Notes: generated by a model not told the origin, from the letters alone. Counted from the stretch's first letter, positions 1-7,490 are shown. The stretch: DNA of 13,864 nt from Gammaproteobacteria bacterium (GCA_024206355.1 JAAGZM010000276.1:1-13864); one strand, 5' to 3'. Numbers and translations are program-made.

Positions 1-998
1 AGATAGTTAACACCTCGAGAAAAACGCACTTCATCGGTTAACTGCTCAGTCTCAGTTTTTTGTTGATAAACACGAACAACACCGCCTTCTAGCCAATCGC
101 TTTCAAGGGTGAATTCGTAATTTATCGATAGATTTTCACGTTTTGACTCATCATCTCCTAATAATTCAGTAGTGCTACTAAATCGTCCTAAGCCAATAAA
201 TGAATTAATATCTGTCTCTGCTTGTCGATTAAAATAATCATAACTGAAGATGAGCTCTTGGTTTTCAGACAAGGATAGGAAGTATTTAGCAAGAAATGAC
301 TTAGTCTCGTTATCTTGATCATCTACACCTGCAGCTGCAGCTGCTTGATTATCATACTCATGGCCATTTCTAGTCGATGCTGAAAACAAGGCACTGGAAT
401 CACCACTTGCAAAAGCAGTACTAGCAGAAAGAAGACGACTATTATCAACGGAGTAATAACCTGTTTTTAATCCCAAATAAACATCGTTATCTGTTTGAGA
501 TAGAAGATCTACTGGCTTTTTAGTAATAAAAGATACGACTCCACCAATTGCGTCACTGCCATAGATACTTGATGCTGGACCTCTCAGAATTTCAACCTGC
601 TGAATGAGATCTGTATCAATAAAGTTTCGACCAGAATTTGAGTAACTACCAATGCTAAATTGATCAGGTATTGGGATCCCATCGATTTCAGTTGTGATAC
701 GATTACCGCCAATTCCTCTGATTGAAAATCCGGAAGAACCAAATCTAGTCCCAGAGTTTTCAATGTTGATACCAGCCTGATAGCGCACCAAATCTTTAAG
801 ATTATGAGCCAGTTCTTTTTCAATTGTTTCGCTACCAATAACGGTTGTTGAACCGACAACATCACTAATAAGTCGTGGAACTTTTCCGATAACAACAATC
901 ACCTCATTTTGTTCATCAAGGCTGGTATCATCAACTGCAAGAGTAACAGTTGGTATCATTAGTGTTGGTATGATTAGTAGTATCTTTTTATTCAACAT
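1..998 (-). CDS. TonB-dependent outer-membrane receptor, N-terminal part (heme/hemoglobin-receptor-like)
   Basis: I translated this frame by hand. It stays open from an ATG at 998 to the left edge (332 codons), so the C-terminal part of the barrel is outside the window. Residues 1-21 form a signal peptide ending TLA. A TonB-box-like stretch (EVIVVIG, about 32-38) and a plug domain follow, with the family signatures NLKDLVRYQAG, SIRGIGGNRI, EIDGIPIPD and VEILRGPASSIYGSDAIGG. Alternating barrel strands begin after about residue 165. Family knowledge: such receptors import heme, siderophores or other scarce ligands using TonB energy. The plug wording most resembles the hemoglobin/transferrin/lactoferrin group, so heme or iron is the best guess, but the ligand is not proven. 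It starts 48 nt after the multiheme cytochrome gene on the same strand and may be co-transcribed with it. Its Shine-Dalgarno sequence is weak (GAGAAA). Confidence 0.9.
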   Translation of the reverse strand, partial: MLNKKILLIIPTLMIPTVTLAVDDTSLDEQNEVIVVIGKVPRLISDVVGSTTVIGSETIEKELAHNLKDLVRYQAGINIENSGTRFGSSGFSIRGIGGNRITTEIDGIPIPDQFSIGSYSNSGRNFIDTDLIQQVEILRGPASSIYGSDAIGGVVSFITKKPVDLLSQTDNDVYLGLKTGYYSVDNSRLLSASTAFASGDSSALFSASTRNGHEYDNQAAAAAGVDDQDNETKSFLAKYFLSLSENQELIFSYDYFNRQAETDINSFIGLGRFSSTTELLGDDESKRENLSINYEFTLESDWLEGGVVRVYQQKTETEQLTDEVRFSRGVNY

Positions 999-1046
999 TT
1001 ATTATTTCTCAACACAGATATTATGGCCATGAATTTGATGTGGATG

Positions 1047-2825
1047 TTATTGCTTTTTAGCATTAACCTCAGCTTCGGCATTATCAAAGCCTAACTTATA
1101 ACCTAGAGATACATGATGGAAACGAGAGTTCGTATAATCATCATGAATTGCAAAACCAAAATTGTATACCTGATCAAGCGCTAAGCTAACATCACCGGCC
1201 TTATCTGAACTGAGTTTACGCTTCATTGCTACAGTCCATTTAGCACCTTTTAATTTAGCATCAAACTCTGCGCCCTGCCCGCCTGTCATATTTCTATCAG
1301 CCAATATATGTCCATCTTCTACAACATTTGAACCTGACTTATATCGAACGATATCCATATAACGACCTGCATCCATCTCAGCGTTAAGAGCATCAGCGTC
1401 TTTCAGCTTATCCCAACCACCTTTCTTCTTACCGCGACGTCCCTTAACTTCAATCTTAGTGCGACTTTCTTTGATGTACTTGGTTACACCAGCAGTAAGT
1501 CCGATCTGCTCTTTCAAAGCACTAGCGTCTAATATTGCTTGCTCAGGAGCATCTGGCATGTTTTTGGCATCATGATGACAAGTTCCCCAACAGCCTGCTC
1601 GATCAGCATATTCAACATCATTTGTTGCAAACATCACCGCCAACTTAACAGGATTTTCTGGGTCCATTTTGCCACCTTCAACAAACGGAACAGGATTATG
1701 TTTGGTATCAGGCCAAGTAAACTGCATATAGAGGTATTCATCATCGTGAGTCGCCTGAACATTGACAGGAATACTTCCACGTTTACCAGGTATTGGAGAT
1801 GATTCTGCTTTCTCACCAGTTACCATTTTTTCACCCATATCAGCGGTTTCTTGATCATGACAGATAATACATCGATCACCACCTTTAACAAAGGGTCTAG
1901 CTCCACCGTGATCACGACCATTGAGTACCCACTCTATAGATGTTTCACCTGGGTAGAAAAGTGTAATTTCACGACTTGCTGCCTTTGACCAATCAACATT
2001 GATGCTGCTGGTTGAAGCAGCATTGCTAGCTCCACCGCCTGAATTTGCAGCTTTGTAATCAGCTAAAGCTTCTTCAACAGCCTTTGCAACACGTTCGGCT
2101 TCATCAAATTCAGCTTGTGCTTTATCTTTAACTGCTTTTTCTTTATCGGCTGCTTCTTGTTCAGTAATTAACCTCAAACCTTCAAGATACATCTTAGGTA
2201 CTTCACGAATAAAATCAGGATTTGGTGCTTCGATTTCTTCGAGCTCTTCATCAGTTAGCTGATCACGAACATTCTTATGTGCAATACCTTTATGGCAATC
2301 AATACAGGTCTGACCTGTCTTGAAGGCGTTCAGGTGTTGCTTTCTTGCTCTCGGTTTCTGGAACTGCGGAGCCATTGATTCAAAATTATGACAGTTACGA
2401 CATTCTATTGAATCAGTTTCTTTCATTCGTTGCCATTCACGCATGGCCATATCTTTTCTATGGGCATTAAATTTTTCTGGGGTATCAACGATACCGGTAA
2501 TTTTTCCCCAAACTTCTTTACTTGCTTTAATTTTACGAATAATTTTATGTGTCCAATCTTTTGGTACATGGCAATCAGGACAAGTTGCCCTTACGCCCGA
2601 GCGATTTGAATAGTGGATCGTCGGTTTGTATTCTTGATAAACATTATTTTCCATTTCGTGACAACCAATACAGAATTCCATCTGATTCGTTGCTTCCATG
2701 GCAGTATTAAAACCACCCCAAAAAACGATACCGCCTATGAAAAATACTAAACCGGCAGTAATTGTCGCTCCCATAAATATGGGCTTAGCGAATAGTTTCT
2801 TTAATTTCGACTCTTGTTGTGACAT
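1047..2825 (-). CDS. Membrane-anchored multiheme cytochrome: NapC/NirT domain fused to an ethylbenzene-dehydrogenase-type heme domain
   Basis: This is a 592-residue protein. Residues 1-14 are basic and 15-37 form one membrane segment, as in NapC/NirT quinol dehydrogenases. Four CXXCH heme sites follow at 52-56, 82-86, 142-146 and 174-178, making a normal tetraheme NapC module. Residues about 220-260 are charged and Ala/Glu/Lys-rich, probably a coiled-coil linker, ending in a Gly/Ser/Ala stretch. The C-terminal half (about 285-580) looks like the ethylbenzene dehydrogenase/DMSO-reductase-type heme-binding family and carries a fifth CXXCH (319-323) and an unusual CXXXCH (412-417). Family knowledge: NapC/NirT proteins take electrons from quinol and pass them to periplasmic reductases. 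I infer that this one serves the adjacent nirS. The start is the ATG at 2825 with AGGAA 8 nt upstream. It lies 146 nt after nirS, with a hairpin in the gap. Domain boundaries are by eye. Confidence 0.9.
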   Translation of the reverse strand: MSQQESKLKKLFAKPIFMGATITAGLVFFIGGIVFWGGFNTAMEATNQMEFCIGCHEMENNVYQEYKPTIHYSNRSGVRATCPDCHVPKDWTHKIIRKIKASKEVWGKITGIVDTPEKFNAHRKDMAMREWQRMKETDSIECRNCHNFESMAPQFQKPRARKQHLNAFKTGQTCIDCHKGIAHKNVRDQLTDEELEEIEAPNPDFIREVPKMYLEGLRLITEQEAADKEKAVKDKAQAEFDEAERVAKAVEEALADYKAANSGGGASNAASTSSINVDWSKAASREITLFYPGETSIEWVLNGRDHGGARPFVKGGDRCIICHDQETADMGEKMVTGEKAESSPIPGKRGSIPVNVQATHDDEYLYMQFTWPDTKHNPVPFVEGGKMDPENPVKLAVMFATNDVEYADRAGCWGTCHHDAKNMPDAPEQAILDASALKEQIGLTAGVTKYIKESRTKIEVKGRRGKKKGGWDKLKDADALNAEMDAGRYMDIVRYKSGSNVVEDGHILADRNMTGGQGAEFDAKLKGAKWTVAMKRKLSSDKAGDVSLALDQVYNFGFAIHDDYTNSRFHHVSLGYKLGFDNAEAEVNAKKQ

Positions 2826-2911
2826 CTCAATAGTTCCTGAAATAAGGGTGTAATGTTAATGTAATACTACTTTATGTACTTCTTTTACGCTTCTTCTATG
2901 CTTTTTTATGT

Positions 2912-2943
2912 AAGAAGGGTGCAGTTTTCACTACACCCTTCTT
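2912..2943 (-). terminator. Intercistronic hairpin between nirS and the multiheme cytochrome gene
   Basis: A perfect 10-bp inverted repeat (AAGAAGGGTG at 2912-2921 with CACCCTTCTT at 2934-2943) encloses a 12-nt loop. It begins 28 nt after the nirS stop. Read on the minus strand, the 3' arm ends CTTCTTAC with no proper U run. It is therefore more likely a weak or partial terminator, or an mRNA 3'-end stabiliser that sets nirS above the downstream gene, than a full stop. In the plus direction the tail is TTTTAT, but no plus-strand gene leads into it. Confidence 0.55.
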
Positions 2944-2971
2944 TTATAGTCACTAATTATACAATCAATTA

Positions 2972-4603
2972 CTATGTTTTATGGTTAATTCTGTTATAAA
3001 CATTGAATTTACCAGTTGGTGTAGTCAAGCCTTTGATTCTATAAAGCTCTTTAAGAGACTTAGCATCATAAACTACGATTTCACCAGTAGGGTTCTTGTT
3101 ATCTTTACGATTCCAAACTGAAACCCAAACTTCTGTACCACCTTTGTTGAACTCGATGTGTAGAGCAGCTTTACCATCTTCTTCAGTCACTCTGATAGTT
3201 TTTACAATTTCGTGAGTATCCTTGTCAATAACCTGAACAGATTGCTGAACTTCAGGCTCAGGGTGCTTCAACTGGTCAGCCCATACGAACTGTGAGTTTT
3301 CGTGGGTACGAATGAATGCACCAGCACCATCAGTTTCAACTTCATAGCACATTTTCCAAGCTTGATCAGGATGTCCAATAGGATCATTACCCCATACAGA
3401 TACTTTACCAACACCTAGGTGAGTCGTTCCGCCAACAGGACCACATTTCTTATCAATCCAGTTTGCACCAGGACCAGGGTGTGGAAGTTTGTCAACATCA
3501 ATCATCTTCGCTAATTTACGAGTCTTAGAATCAACAACTACCATCTTGTTAGATGCATTAGCAGCGATTTGGAAGTAACGACCTGTTGGATCAAAGAATC
3601 CATCATGTAGGAACTTAGCTGAATCGATTTGATCAATACGAAGATTATCAATATCTGTGTAATCTACTTGCCACATTTGACCTAACTCTTTAGCAGCAAC
3701 CATGAAAGTTGGCTCATTAGGAGTAGTGTAGATTGCAGCAACACGAGATTCGTTAACATATTCGCCATCAACATTGATACCACGAGTAGAAACTACTTTT
3801 AGAGGCTCTAGTGTTGCAGCGTCCATGATAACGAAATGTGGAGGCCAGTAACCACCAGCTATAACGTATTTGCCATCACCAGAAACAGCGATATCACGTG
3901 CGTCATATGCCATTCTAGTCTCAGCTACTAACATCTTATCAGGTGTTTGCCATAGATCGATTTTGTTGACTTTACCGTCACGACCAATGGTGTACCAGAA
4001 ACGTCCGACAGCATCTTTAGGGTGATCTGTAGTGTGATGCTCTAAACCTTTAATAACGTGAACTGCGTATCCAGTATCTAGGTGAGCAATAATTTTCTTA
4101 GTATCTCCATCGATAATCGCAGCTTTACCAGCATCACGCTCGATTACAACAAAGAAATTTTCCCAATTCAAACCATGTAGTGGCTTTGAAGGGTAGTCTT
4201 TTAAAGCAACAAATTGCTTAGTAGATTTCTTCATCTTAGCTAGTGACATTTCTGGAGGAATCGGTGGAGTCATCTGAATGTATGTAGCAAGCATTTTAAT
4301 TTGATCAGCTGAGAAGATGTCATCGAAATTGTTCATTCCACCTTCTGTGCCATATGCAATAATCTTTTCTAATCTTGCCTGACCTTTTTTCAATGTTTCT
4401 TTAGGCTCAAGACTTTTGCCCGTAGCACCCTTACGTAAAACTCCATGGCAACCAGCACAACGCTGAAAATACAGATTTGTTGCTGTTTTAAAATCGGCGT
4501 CAGATAAAATAGGTTCTGCTGCGGAAACGTTCAAACCTAAACCCGTGGCAAACAGACCAGCTGTTAGGCCTATAACAGATAGACCAACCTTTGTCTTTTT
4601 CAT
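2972..4603 (-). CDS. nirS: Cytochrome cd1 nitrite reductase (NO-forming)
   Basis: NirS reduces nitrite to nitric oxide in the periplasm, the committing step of denitrification. The protein has 543 residues, normal for the family. A signal peptide covers about 1-29 (cleavage near SAA/EP). The heme c domain carries CAGCH at 49-53, with Met90 (GGMNNF) as the likely sixth ligand. The eight-bladed propeller holds heme d1. His182 (AVHVIK) fits the proximal d1 ligand, and His333 (FLHDG) and His375 (PHPGPGAN) match the two active-site histidines. The C-terminal TPTGKFNVYN signature is present. After His182 there is a longer loop (about 186-199, rich in His and Asp) than in the Pseudomonas aeruginosa enzyme as I remember it. 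The start has AGAGGA 8 nt upstream. No heme d1 synthesis genes are in the window, so they must lie elsewhere. Confidence 0.98.
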   Translation of the reverse strand: MKKTKVGLSVIGLTAGLFATGLGLNVSAAEPILSDADFKTATNLYFQRCAGCHGVLRKGATGKSLEPKETLKKGQARLEKIIAYGTEGGMNNFDDIFSADQIKMLATYIQMTPPIPPEMSLAKMKKSTKQFVALKDYPSKPLHGLNWENFFVVIERDAGKAAIIDGDTKKIIAHLDTGYAVHVIKGLEHHTTDHPKDAVGRFWYTIGRDGKVNKIDLWQTPDKMLVAETRMAYDARDIAVSGDGKYVIAGGYWPPHFVIMDAATLEPLKVVSTRGINVDGEYVNESRVAAIYTTPNEPTFMVAAKELGQMWQVDYTDIDNLRIDQIDSAKFLHDGFFDPTGRYFQIAANASNKMVVVDSKTRKLAKMIDVDKLPHPGPGANWIDKKCGPVGGTTHLGVGKVSVWGNDPIGHPDQAWKMCYEVETDGAGAFIRTHENSQFVWADQLKHPEPEVQQSVQVIDKDTHEIVKTIRVTEEDGKAALHIEFNKGGTEVWVSVWNRKDNKNPTGEIVVYDAKSLKELYRIKGLTTPTGKFNVYNRINHKT

Positions 4604-4658
4604 GTGATATTCCTCTAATTGTTTAACAAATAATTGAAAGTAAAACTAATTGATGAGG

Positions 4659-4699
4659 ATTTTACTCTTGAGGATTTGGAGAGTCTTGATCGAAATCAA
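4659..4699 (-). promoter_or_regulatory. FNR/Anr/Dnr-type promoter of nirS
   Basis: TTGATCGAAATCAA at 4686-4699 is a perfect palindromic FNR-family box (TTGAT-N4-ATCAA). On the minus strand a -10-like TAAAAT sits at 4664-4659, about 31 bp from the box centre. That is the spacing of an activator bound near -41.5 (class II). The implied transcript start is near 4652, giving a leader of about 50 nt before the nirS ATG. Low oxygen and/or nitric oxide control is expected from the family. Which FNR/CRP-family protein binds cannot be told from the box. Confidence 0.82.
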
Positions 4700-4951
4700 T
4701 ATTTGCTCCTAAGTAGTAAATATATTTTAATTTGCCTTAATATAATCCCAAAATTAGACAATAATCAGTCCATTACAAGAAAGAACATGCACATAAGCTG
4801 ATCGCAACCATAACTCTTTGATTTTATTAAAAATTACAGGTTCTTGCATTTGTTGTTTGATATTTATTAATACCTTATTTATTAGTGGTAACATTATTAA
4901 ATTGATAGTTACATACAACAAGGTGTTATAGAGTAAATTATCTGTCCTAAC

Positions 4952-4999
4952 AGTATTGTTTATTTTCAGTATTGTTTATTTTCAATGTTGATTATTTTC
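4952..4999 (+). repeat. Three 16-bp tandem repeats in the ubiT promoter
   Basis: Two identical copies of AGTATTGTTTATTTTC (4952-4967 and 4968-4983) are followed by a third, AATGTTGATTATTTTC (4984-4999), matching 13 of 16 positions. Only the third copy carries the base changes that make a good FNR box with the next two bases. The first two contain a degenerate version (TTGTT-N4-TTCAG). Confidence 0.9.
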
Positions 5000-5030
5000 A
5001 ATAGTAGAATGACTCTTCTGTTGCTATAAT
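4988..5030 (+). promoter_or_regulatory. FNR-type promoter of ubiT
   Basis: TTGATTATTTTCAA at 4988-5001 matches the FNR-family consensus with one mismatch (TTCAA in place of ATCAA). An extended -10 (TGCTATAAT; hexamer 5025-5030) lies 33 bp from the box centre, consistent with class II activation. The implied start is near 5037, about 26 nt before the ubiT ATG. In Escherichia coli the anaerobic ubiquinone genes are also reported to be under Fnr control, so the assignment is biologically sensible. Confidence 0.75.
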
Positions 5031-5062
5031 ATTTATGAATTCTAACGGTCTGAAGTTACACA

Positions 5063-5593
5063 ATGACATCATTTTCTATAAAAGCACCAATACATGAGCT
5101 AATTCAGAAATCATTAAGCAATGTTGTTAAAAATATTTTTAGCCCATCTAAACTTGGATGGCTATCAACATGTTTTCCAAAAGTTATCAACTGTATGACG
5201 ACTGAAAAACTAATCAACCATACCTTTGCTGAGCAAATAAGCGACGGAGATTTTGATTTTTTACAAAGTAGATTATTGCAAGTAGAAATTTTGGATGCGA
5301 GTTTATATGTTGCCTTAAGCTTCGATAATAATAAGATCATCTGCTCTCATTTTGACAGCCAGTCTATCGAAGCCGATGTAACACTTTCGATTGATACCGC
5401 TAATGCGATTAGCTTGATCCAACAAGAAATTGATCCAGATACCCTGTTTTTTCAGCGCAAATTGAAAATAAATGGTGATACAGAGTTGGCCCATCATGTG
5501 AAAAATACTATCGATACACTTGATCCAGAGATTATTCCCTCTTTTGTTATAAAGATGATAGCTGAATATAAGAATCGTGTGCTTATTGATTAG
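5063..5593 (+). CDS. ubiT: UbiT, SCP2-domain accessory factor of anaerobic ubiquinone synthesis
   Basis: The protein has 176 residues, close to E. coli UbiT (YhbT, about 174). It is mostly an SCP2-type lipid-binding fold. Hydrophobic and amphipathic segments near the N terminus (about 5-45) are followed by the conserved C-terminal block DTLFFQRKLKINGDTE (about 124-139), typical of UbiT. Family knowledge: UbiT binds ubiquinone intermediates and is needed for O2-independent ubiquinone synthesis together with UbiU and UbiV. Here it is alone on the plus strand, divergent from nirS and convergent with ubiUV, with 20 nt between its stop and the end of ubiV. The ribosome binding site is weak (GAAG, 8 nt from the ATG). 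It is the only plus-strand gene in the window. Confidence 0.93.
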   Translation: MTSFSIKAPIHELIQKSLSNVVKNIFSPSKLGWLSTCFPKVINCMTTEKLINHTFAEQISDGDFDFLQSRLLQVEILDASLYVALSFDNNKIICSHFDSQSIEADVTLSIDTANAISLIQQEIDPDTLFFQRKLKINGDTELAHHVKNTIDTLDPEIIPSFVIKMIAEYKNRVLID

Positions 5594-5602
5594 TTCGAAT
5601 AA

Positions 5603-5621
5603 TGGGTTCAGAGTCAACCCA
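5603..5621. terminator. Small hairpin at the ubiT/ubiV convergent junction
   Basis: TGGGTT (5603-5608) and AACCCA (5616-5621) can pair with a 7-nt loop. It lies just after the ubiT stop and overlaps the ubiV stop. No U run follows on either strand, so it is at best a weak bidirectional terminator. Confidence 0.25.
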
Positions 5622-6501
5622 GGAATTTCATCCCCTCTTCCTGAAACCAATAACCATTACAGTACTCATAGTTAGTAGTTAATCCTTCAAGATCGATATC
5701 TTTAGAGTTTTCTGTCAGCGCCTTACTTAAAGCTTTAACAACAGTTAGAGTATCAGCAGCACTTACGGGCACTATACGCAAAATATCAATACCAGCAGCT
5801 TCTAGTTTTTGCCATTGATCCAGCAAGTGATTAACTTTTGCTGATTGGGTTTGGATGCCGTTGATCTGAGCAAAGGCATCGCCTTCTTGTGTATTAACTA
5901 AAATACCCTGCTCATCTTCAAGGCATTTAAATTCACAGTTATCTTTTGGGAGTCTATGATGACGAGCGGTAAAACATCGAGCAGAATAAGCTAACGACAT
6001 TCGTCCAAAGACCTGATATTCAACCTCAATATCCAAACCTTTGGCCACTTTAATCATCGGAGCTAAATCATCTCGTCCAAGCTCTACAGGCATACACCAA
6101 CGAATCATTCCAAGTTTATTAAATATCGAAATACTTCGATTGTTGTAAACATTAATAGGAGAACCAACAACAAAAGCTTTACCTTGTGTCTGAGCAACCT
6201 GTAATGCGGCTAGCTCATTCGCTTCAATCAAGTATTCATTTTGTTGAGCAATTTTAGTGAGGTAACCAAGTTCTGACTCTGCTTCAATAAGCGTCATTGT
6301 CGAGAGCACAACTTGTTTGCCAACAGCTGTTAGTAATTTTGCAATTGCTAACCAGTCTTCAAACTTCATTGTTCTTCGTTTAGAGCAAACAGTTTCACCA
6401 AGATAAACGATATCAACAGGCAATTTTGCAAGACTTTCATAAAATGAATAATAAGCTTCTTTCGACCAATAATATGGGACTGATGCGACAGATATTTTCA
6501 T
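5614..6501 (-). CDS. ubiV: UbiV, Fe-S U32-family subunit of O2-independent ubiquinone hydroxylation
   Basis: UbiV forms a heterodimer with UbiU that is required for oxygen-independent hydroxylation of the ubiquinone ring, using prephenate as oxygen donor according to published work on the E. coli system. The 295-residue protein matches the U32 peptidase-like family. Counting from the ATG at 6501, Cys39 (VCSKRR), Cys176 (SARCFTAR), Cys189 and Cys193 fit the four [4Fe-4S] ligands known in E. coli UbiV. The C terminus has the NGYW signature. I chose the ATG at 6501 over an upstream TTG at 6510 because it makes a TAATG overlap with the ubiU stop and gives the family N terminus (MKISVASVPYYW). Translational coupling to ubiU is likely. 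Confidence 0.96.
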   Translation of the reverse strand: MKISVASVPYYWSKEAYYSFYESLAKLPVDIVYLGETVCSKRRTMKFEDWLAIAKLLTAVGKQVVLSTMTLIEAESELGYLTKIAQQNEYLIEANELAALQVAQTQGKAFVVGSPINVYNNRSISIFNKLGMIRWCMPVELGRDDLAPMIKVAKGLDIEVEYQVFGRMSLAYSARCFTARHHRLPKDNCEFKCLEDEQGILVNTQEGDAFAQINGIQTQSAKVNHLLDQWQKLEAAGIDILRIVPVSAADTLTVVKALSKALTENSKDIDLEGLTTNYEYCNGYWFQEEGMKFLG

Positions 6502-7490
6502 TATTGCCAACTTCTCTCATATGCACCAATCGTGGTTTGTTTACCTTCAGCCAAGGAAGAAAGTTGTTGCTTTGCTTCTTCTGGCATTACTAAACCATCT
6601 TTTTTTGCCATATCCATAGCTTGTCGCCAAGCTTTAGTGACTGTAGCCACATAAGCAGGGCTGCGTTGACGCCCTTCCACCTTAATTGCCGCTACACCGG
6701 CTTTCAATAAGTCAGGAAGAATATCCATAGTATTTAAGCTCGTCGGCTCTTCTAAGGCATGCTCAATGCGTCCATTAACATCAAAACGCCCTTTGCATAA
6801 CGTTGGATAACCCGCATTTTCATTTTCTTTAAATCGATCGATAAGCAAATTATTGAGGCGTGATTCAAGAACATCACCTTTATCTTGCCATTGCACGAAA
6901 GATGCAGGTGAACAAACACCTTGGGTATTCGGTGATTCACCCGTCAAGTAAGAGGATAAGTAACAACGCCCTTCTGCCATAATACAAAGACTTCCAAAAC
7001 CAAAGACTTCAATTTCAACTGGCGCTGTTTTAGCCAGTTTGGCTACTTGTGCTAAAGACAGTACTCTGGGAACAACTGCTCGTCTAATAGCAAAATTTTC
7101 ATAGTAAAAGTTAAGTGATTGAAGGTTTGTTGCTGAAGCTTGAACCGATAAGTGAATTGGATAATCATCAGAGCGAGAACGAATATAATCCATAACACCA
7201 ACATCAGCTACAATCAGTGTATCAATACCTATATCTATTGCCTGATCAACAGCATCAGTCCAACGAGACCACTTGTCCTCTCTTGGATAAGTATTAATCG
7301 CACAATAAACTTTACACTGCTTACTATGAGCATAATTAATAGCTTTAGTGAGTTGTTTTTCAGAAAAGTTCAAACCTGCAAAATGGCGTGCGTTGGTTTC
7401 ATTTTTCAAACCAATATAGACAGCATCGGCGCCATTATCTACAGCTTTAACTAATGATTGATAGTTCCCTGCGGGACAGACTAATTCCAA
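6501..7490 (-). CDS. ubiU: UbiU, Fe-S U32-family subunit of O2-independent ubiquinone hydroxylation
   Basis: This 329-residue protein begins with the U32 signature ELVCPAGN and contains SVQASATN, FGSLCIMAEGRCYLSSYLTGESPN and KVEGRQRSPAYV, all typical of UbiU (YhbU). Cys169, Cys176, Cys193 and Cys232 coincide in number and motif with the four [4Fe-4S] ligands of E. coli UbiU. The partner UbiV is encoded immediately downstream with a 1-nt overlap. The start is a TTG at 7490, supported by AGGAG 5 nt upstream and by the family N terminus; no in-frame ATG fits. It lies 26 nt after the thioesterase gene, so it is probably part of the aromatic-degradation transcript. Confidence 0.97.
   Translation of the reverse strand: MELVCPAGNYQSLVKAVDNGADAVYIGLKNETNARHFAGLNFSEKQLTKAINYAHSKQCKVYCAINTYPREDKWSRWTDAVDQAIDIGIDTLIVADVGVMDYIRSRSDDYPIHLSVQASATNLQSLNFYYENFAIRRAVVPRVLSLAQVAKLAKTAPVEIEVFGFGSLCIMAEGRCYLSSYLTGESPNTQGVCSPASFVQWQDKGDVLESRLNNLLIDRFKENENAGYPTLCKGRFDVNGRIEHALEEPTSLNTMDILPDLLKAGVAAIKVEGRQRSPAYVATVTKAWRQAMDMAKKDGLVMPEEAKQQLSSLAEGKQTTIGAYERSWQ

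Larger units (their letters stand above)
4604..5062. other. AT-rich divergent promoter region between nirS and ubiT
   Basis: This 459-bp stretch separates the divergent nirS and ubiT genes and contains no convincing coding sequence. It holds the FNR-type promoters listed separately at each end and a 16-bp tandem repeat near ubiT. The middle, about 4700-4950, is AT-rich. I see only one degenerate FNR-like site there, TTGATATTTATTAA at 4857-4870, and no RNA gene that I can recognise. Confidence 0.8.

Noticed and set aside
584..898. 104-codon minus-strand open frame
   Set aside because: It is out of frame within the TonB-dependent receptor, whose frame is open throughout and carries the family motifs. 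This frame shows no domain signature.
1539..1802. Plus-strand open frame opposite the multiheme gene
   Set aside because: It lies wholly inside a well-supported cytochrome gene, has low-complexity translation and no ribosome binding site. I treat it as a shadow frame, as I do the plus-strand frames at 7152-7454, 7781-7996, 9684-9878 and 10140-10340.
1047..2825. Reading the C-terminal half as a catalytic ethylbenzene dehydrogenase subunit
   Set aside because: That family name comes from the heme-binding gamma subunit. No molybdenum or Fe-S subunits are nearby, so electron transfer is the sounder call.
4857..4870. Additional FNR-like site TTGATATTTATTAA
   Set aside because: It has one mismatch but no -10 at the right distance on either strand and sits in AT-rich DNA where chance matches are common. 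Not counted as a promoter.
4952..4999. CRISPR array
   Set aside because: The units are contiguous 16-mers without spacers, and there are no cas genes.
5315..5650. Minus-strand open frame opposite ubiT
   Set aside because: It is antisense to ubiT and overlaps the end of ubiV. ubiT has the family motifs and a fitting promoter.
6502..6510. Upstream TTG start for ubiV
   Set aside because: The ATG at 6501 gives the conserved N terminus and a typical TAATG coupling with ubiU.
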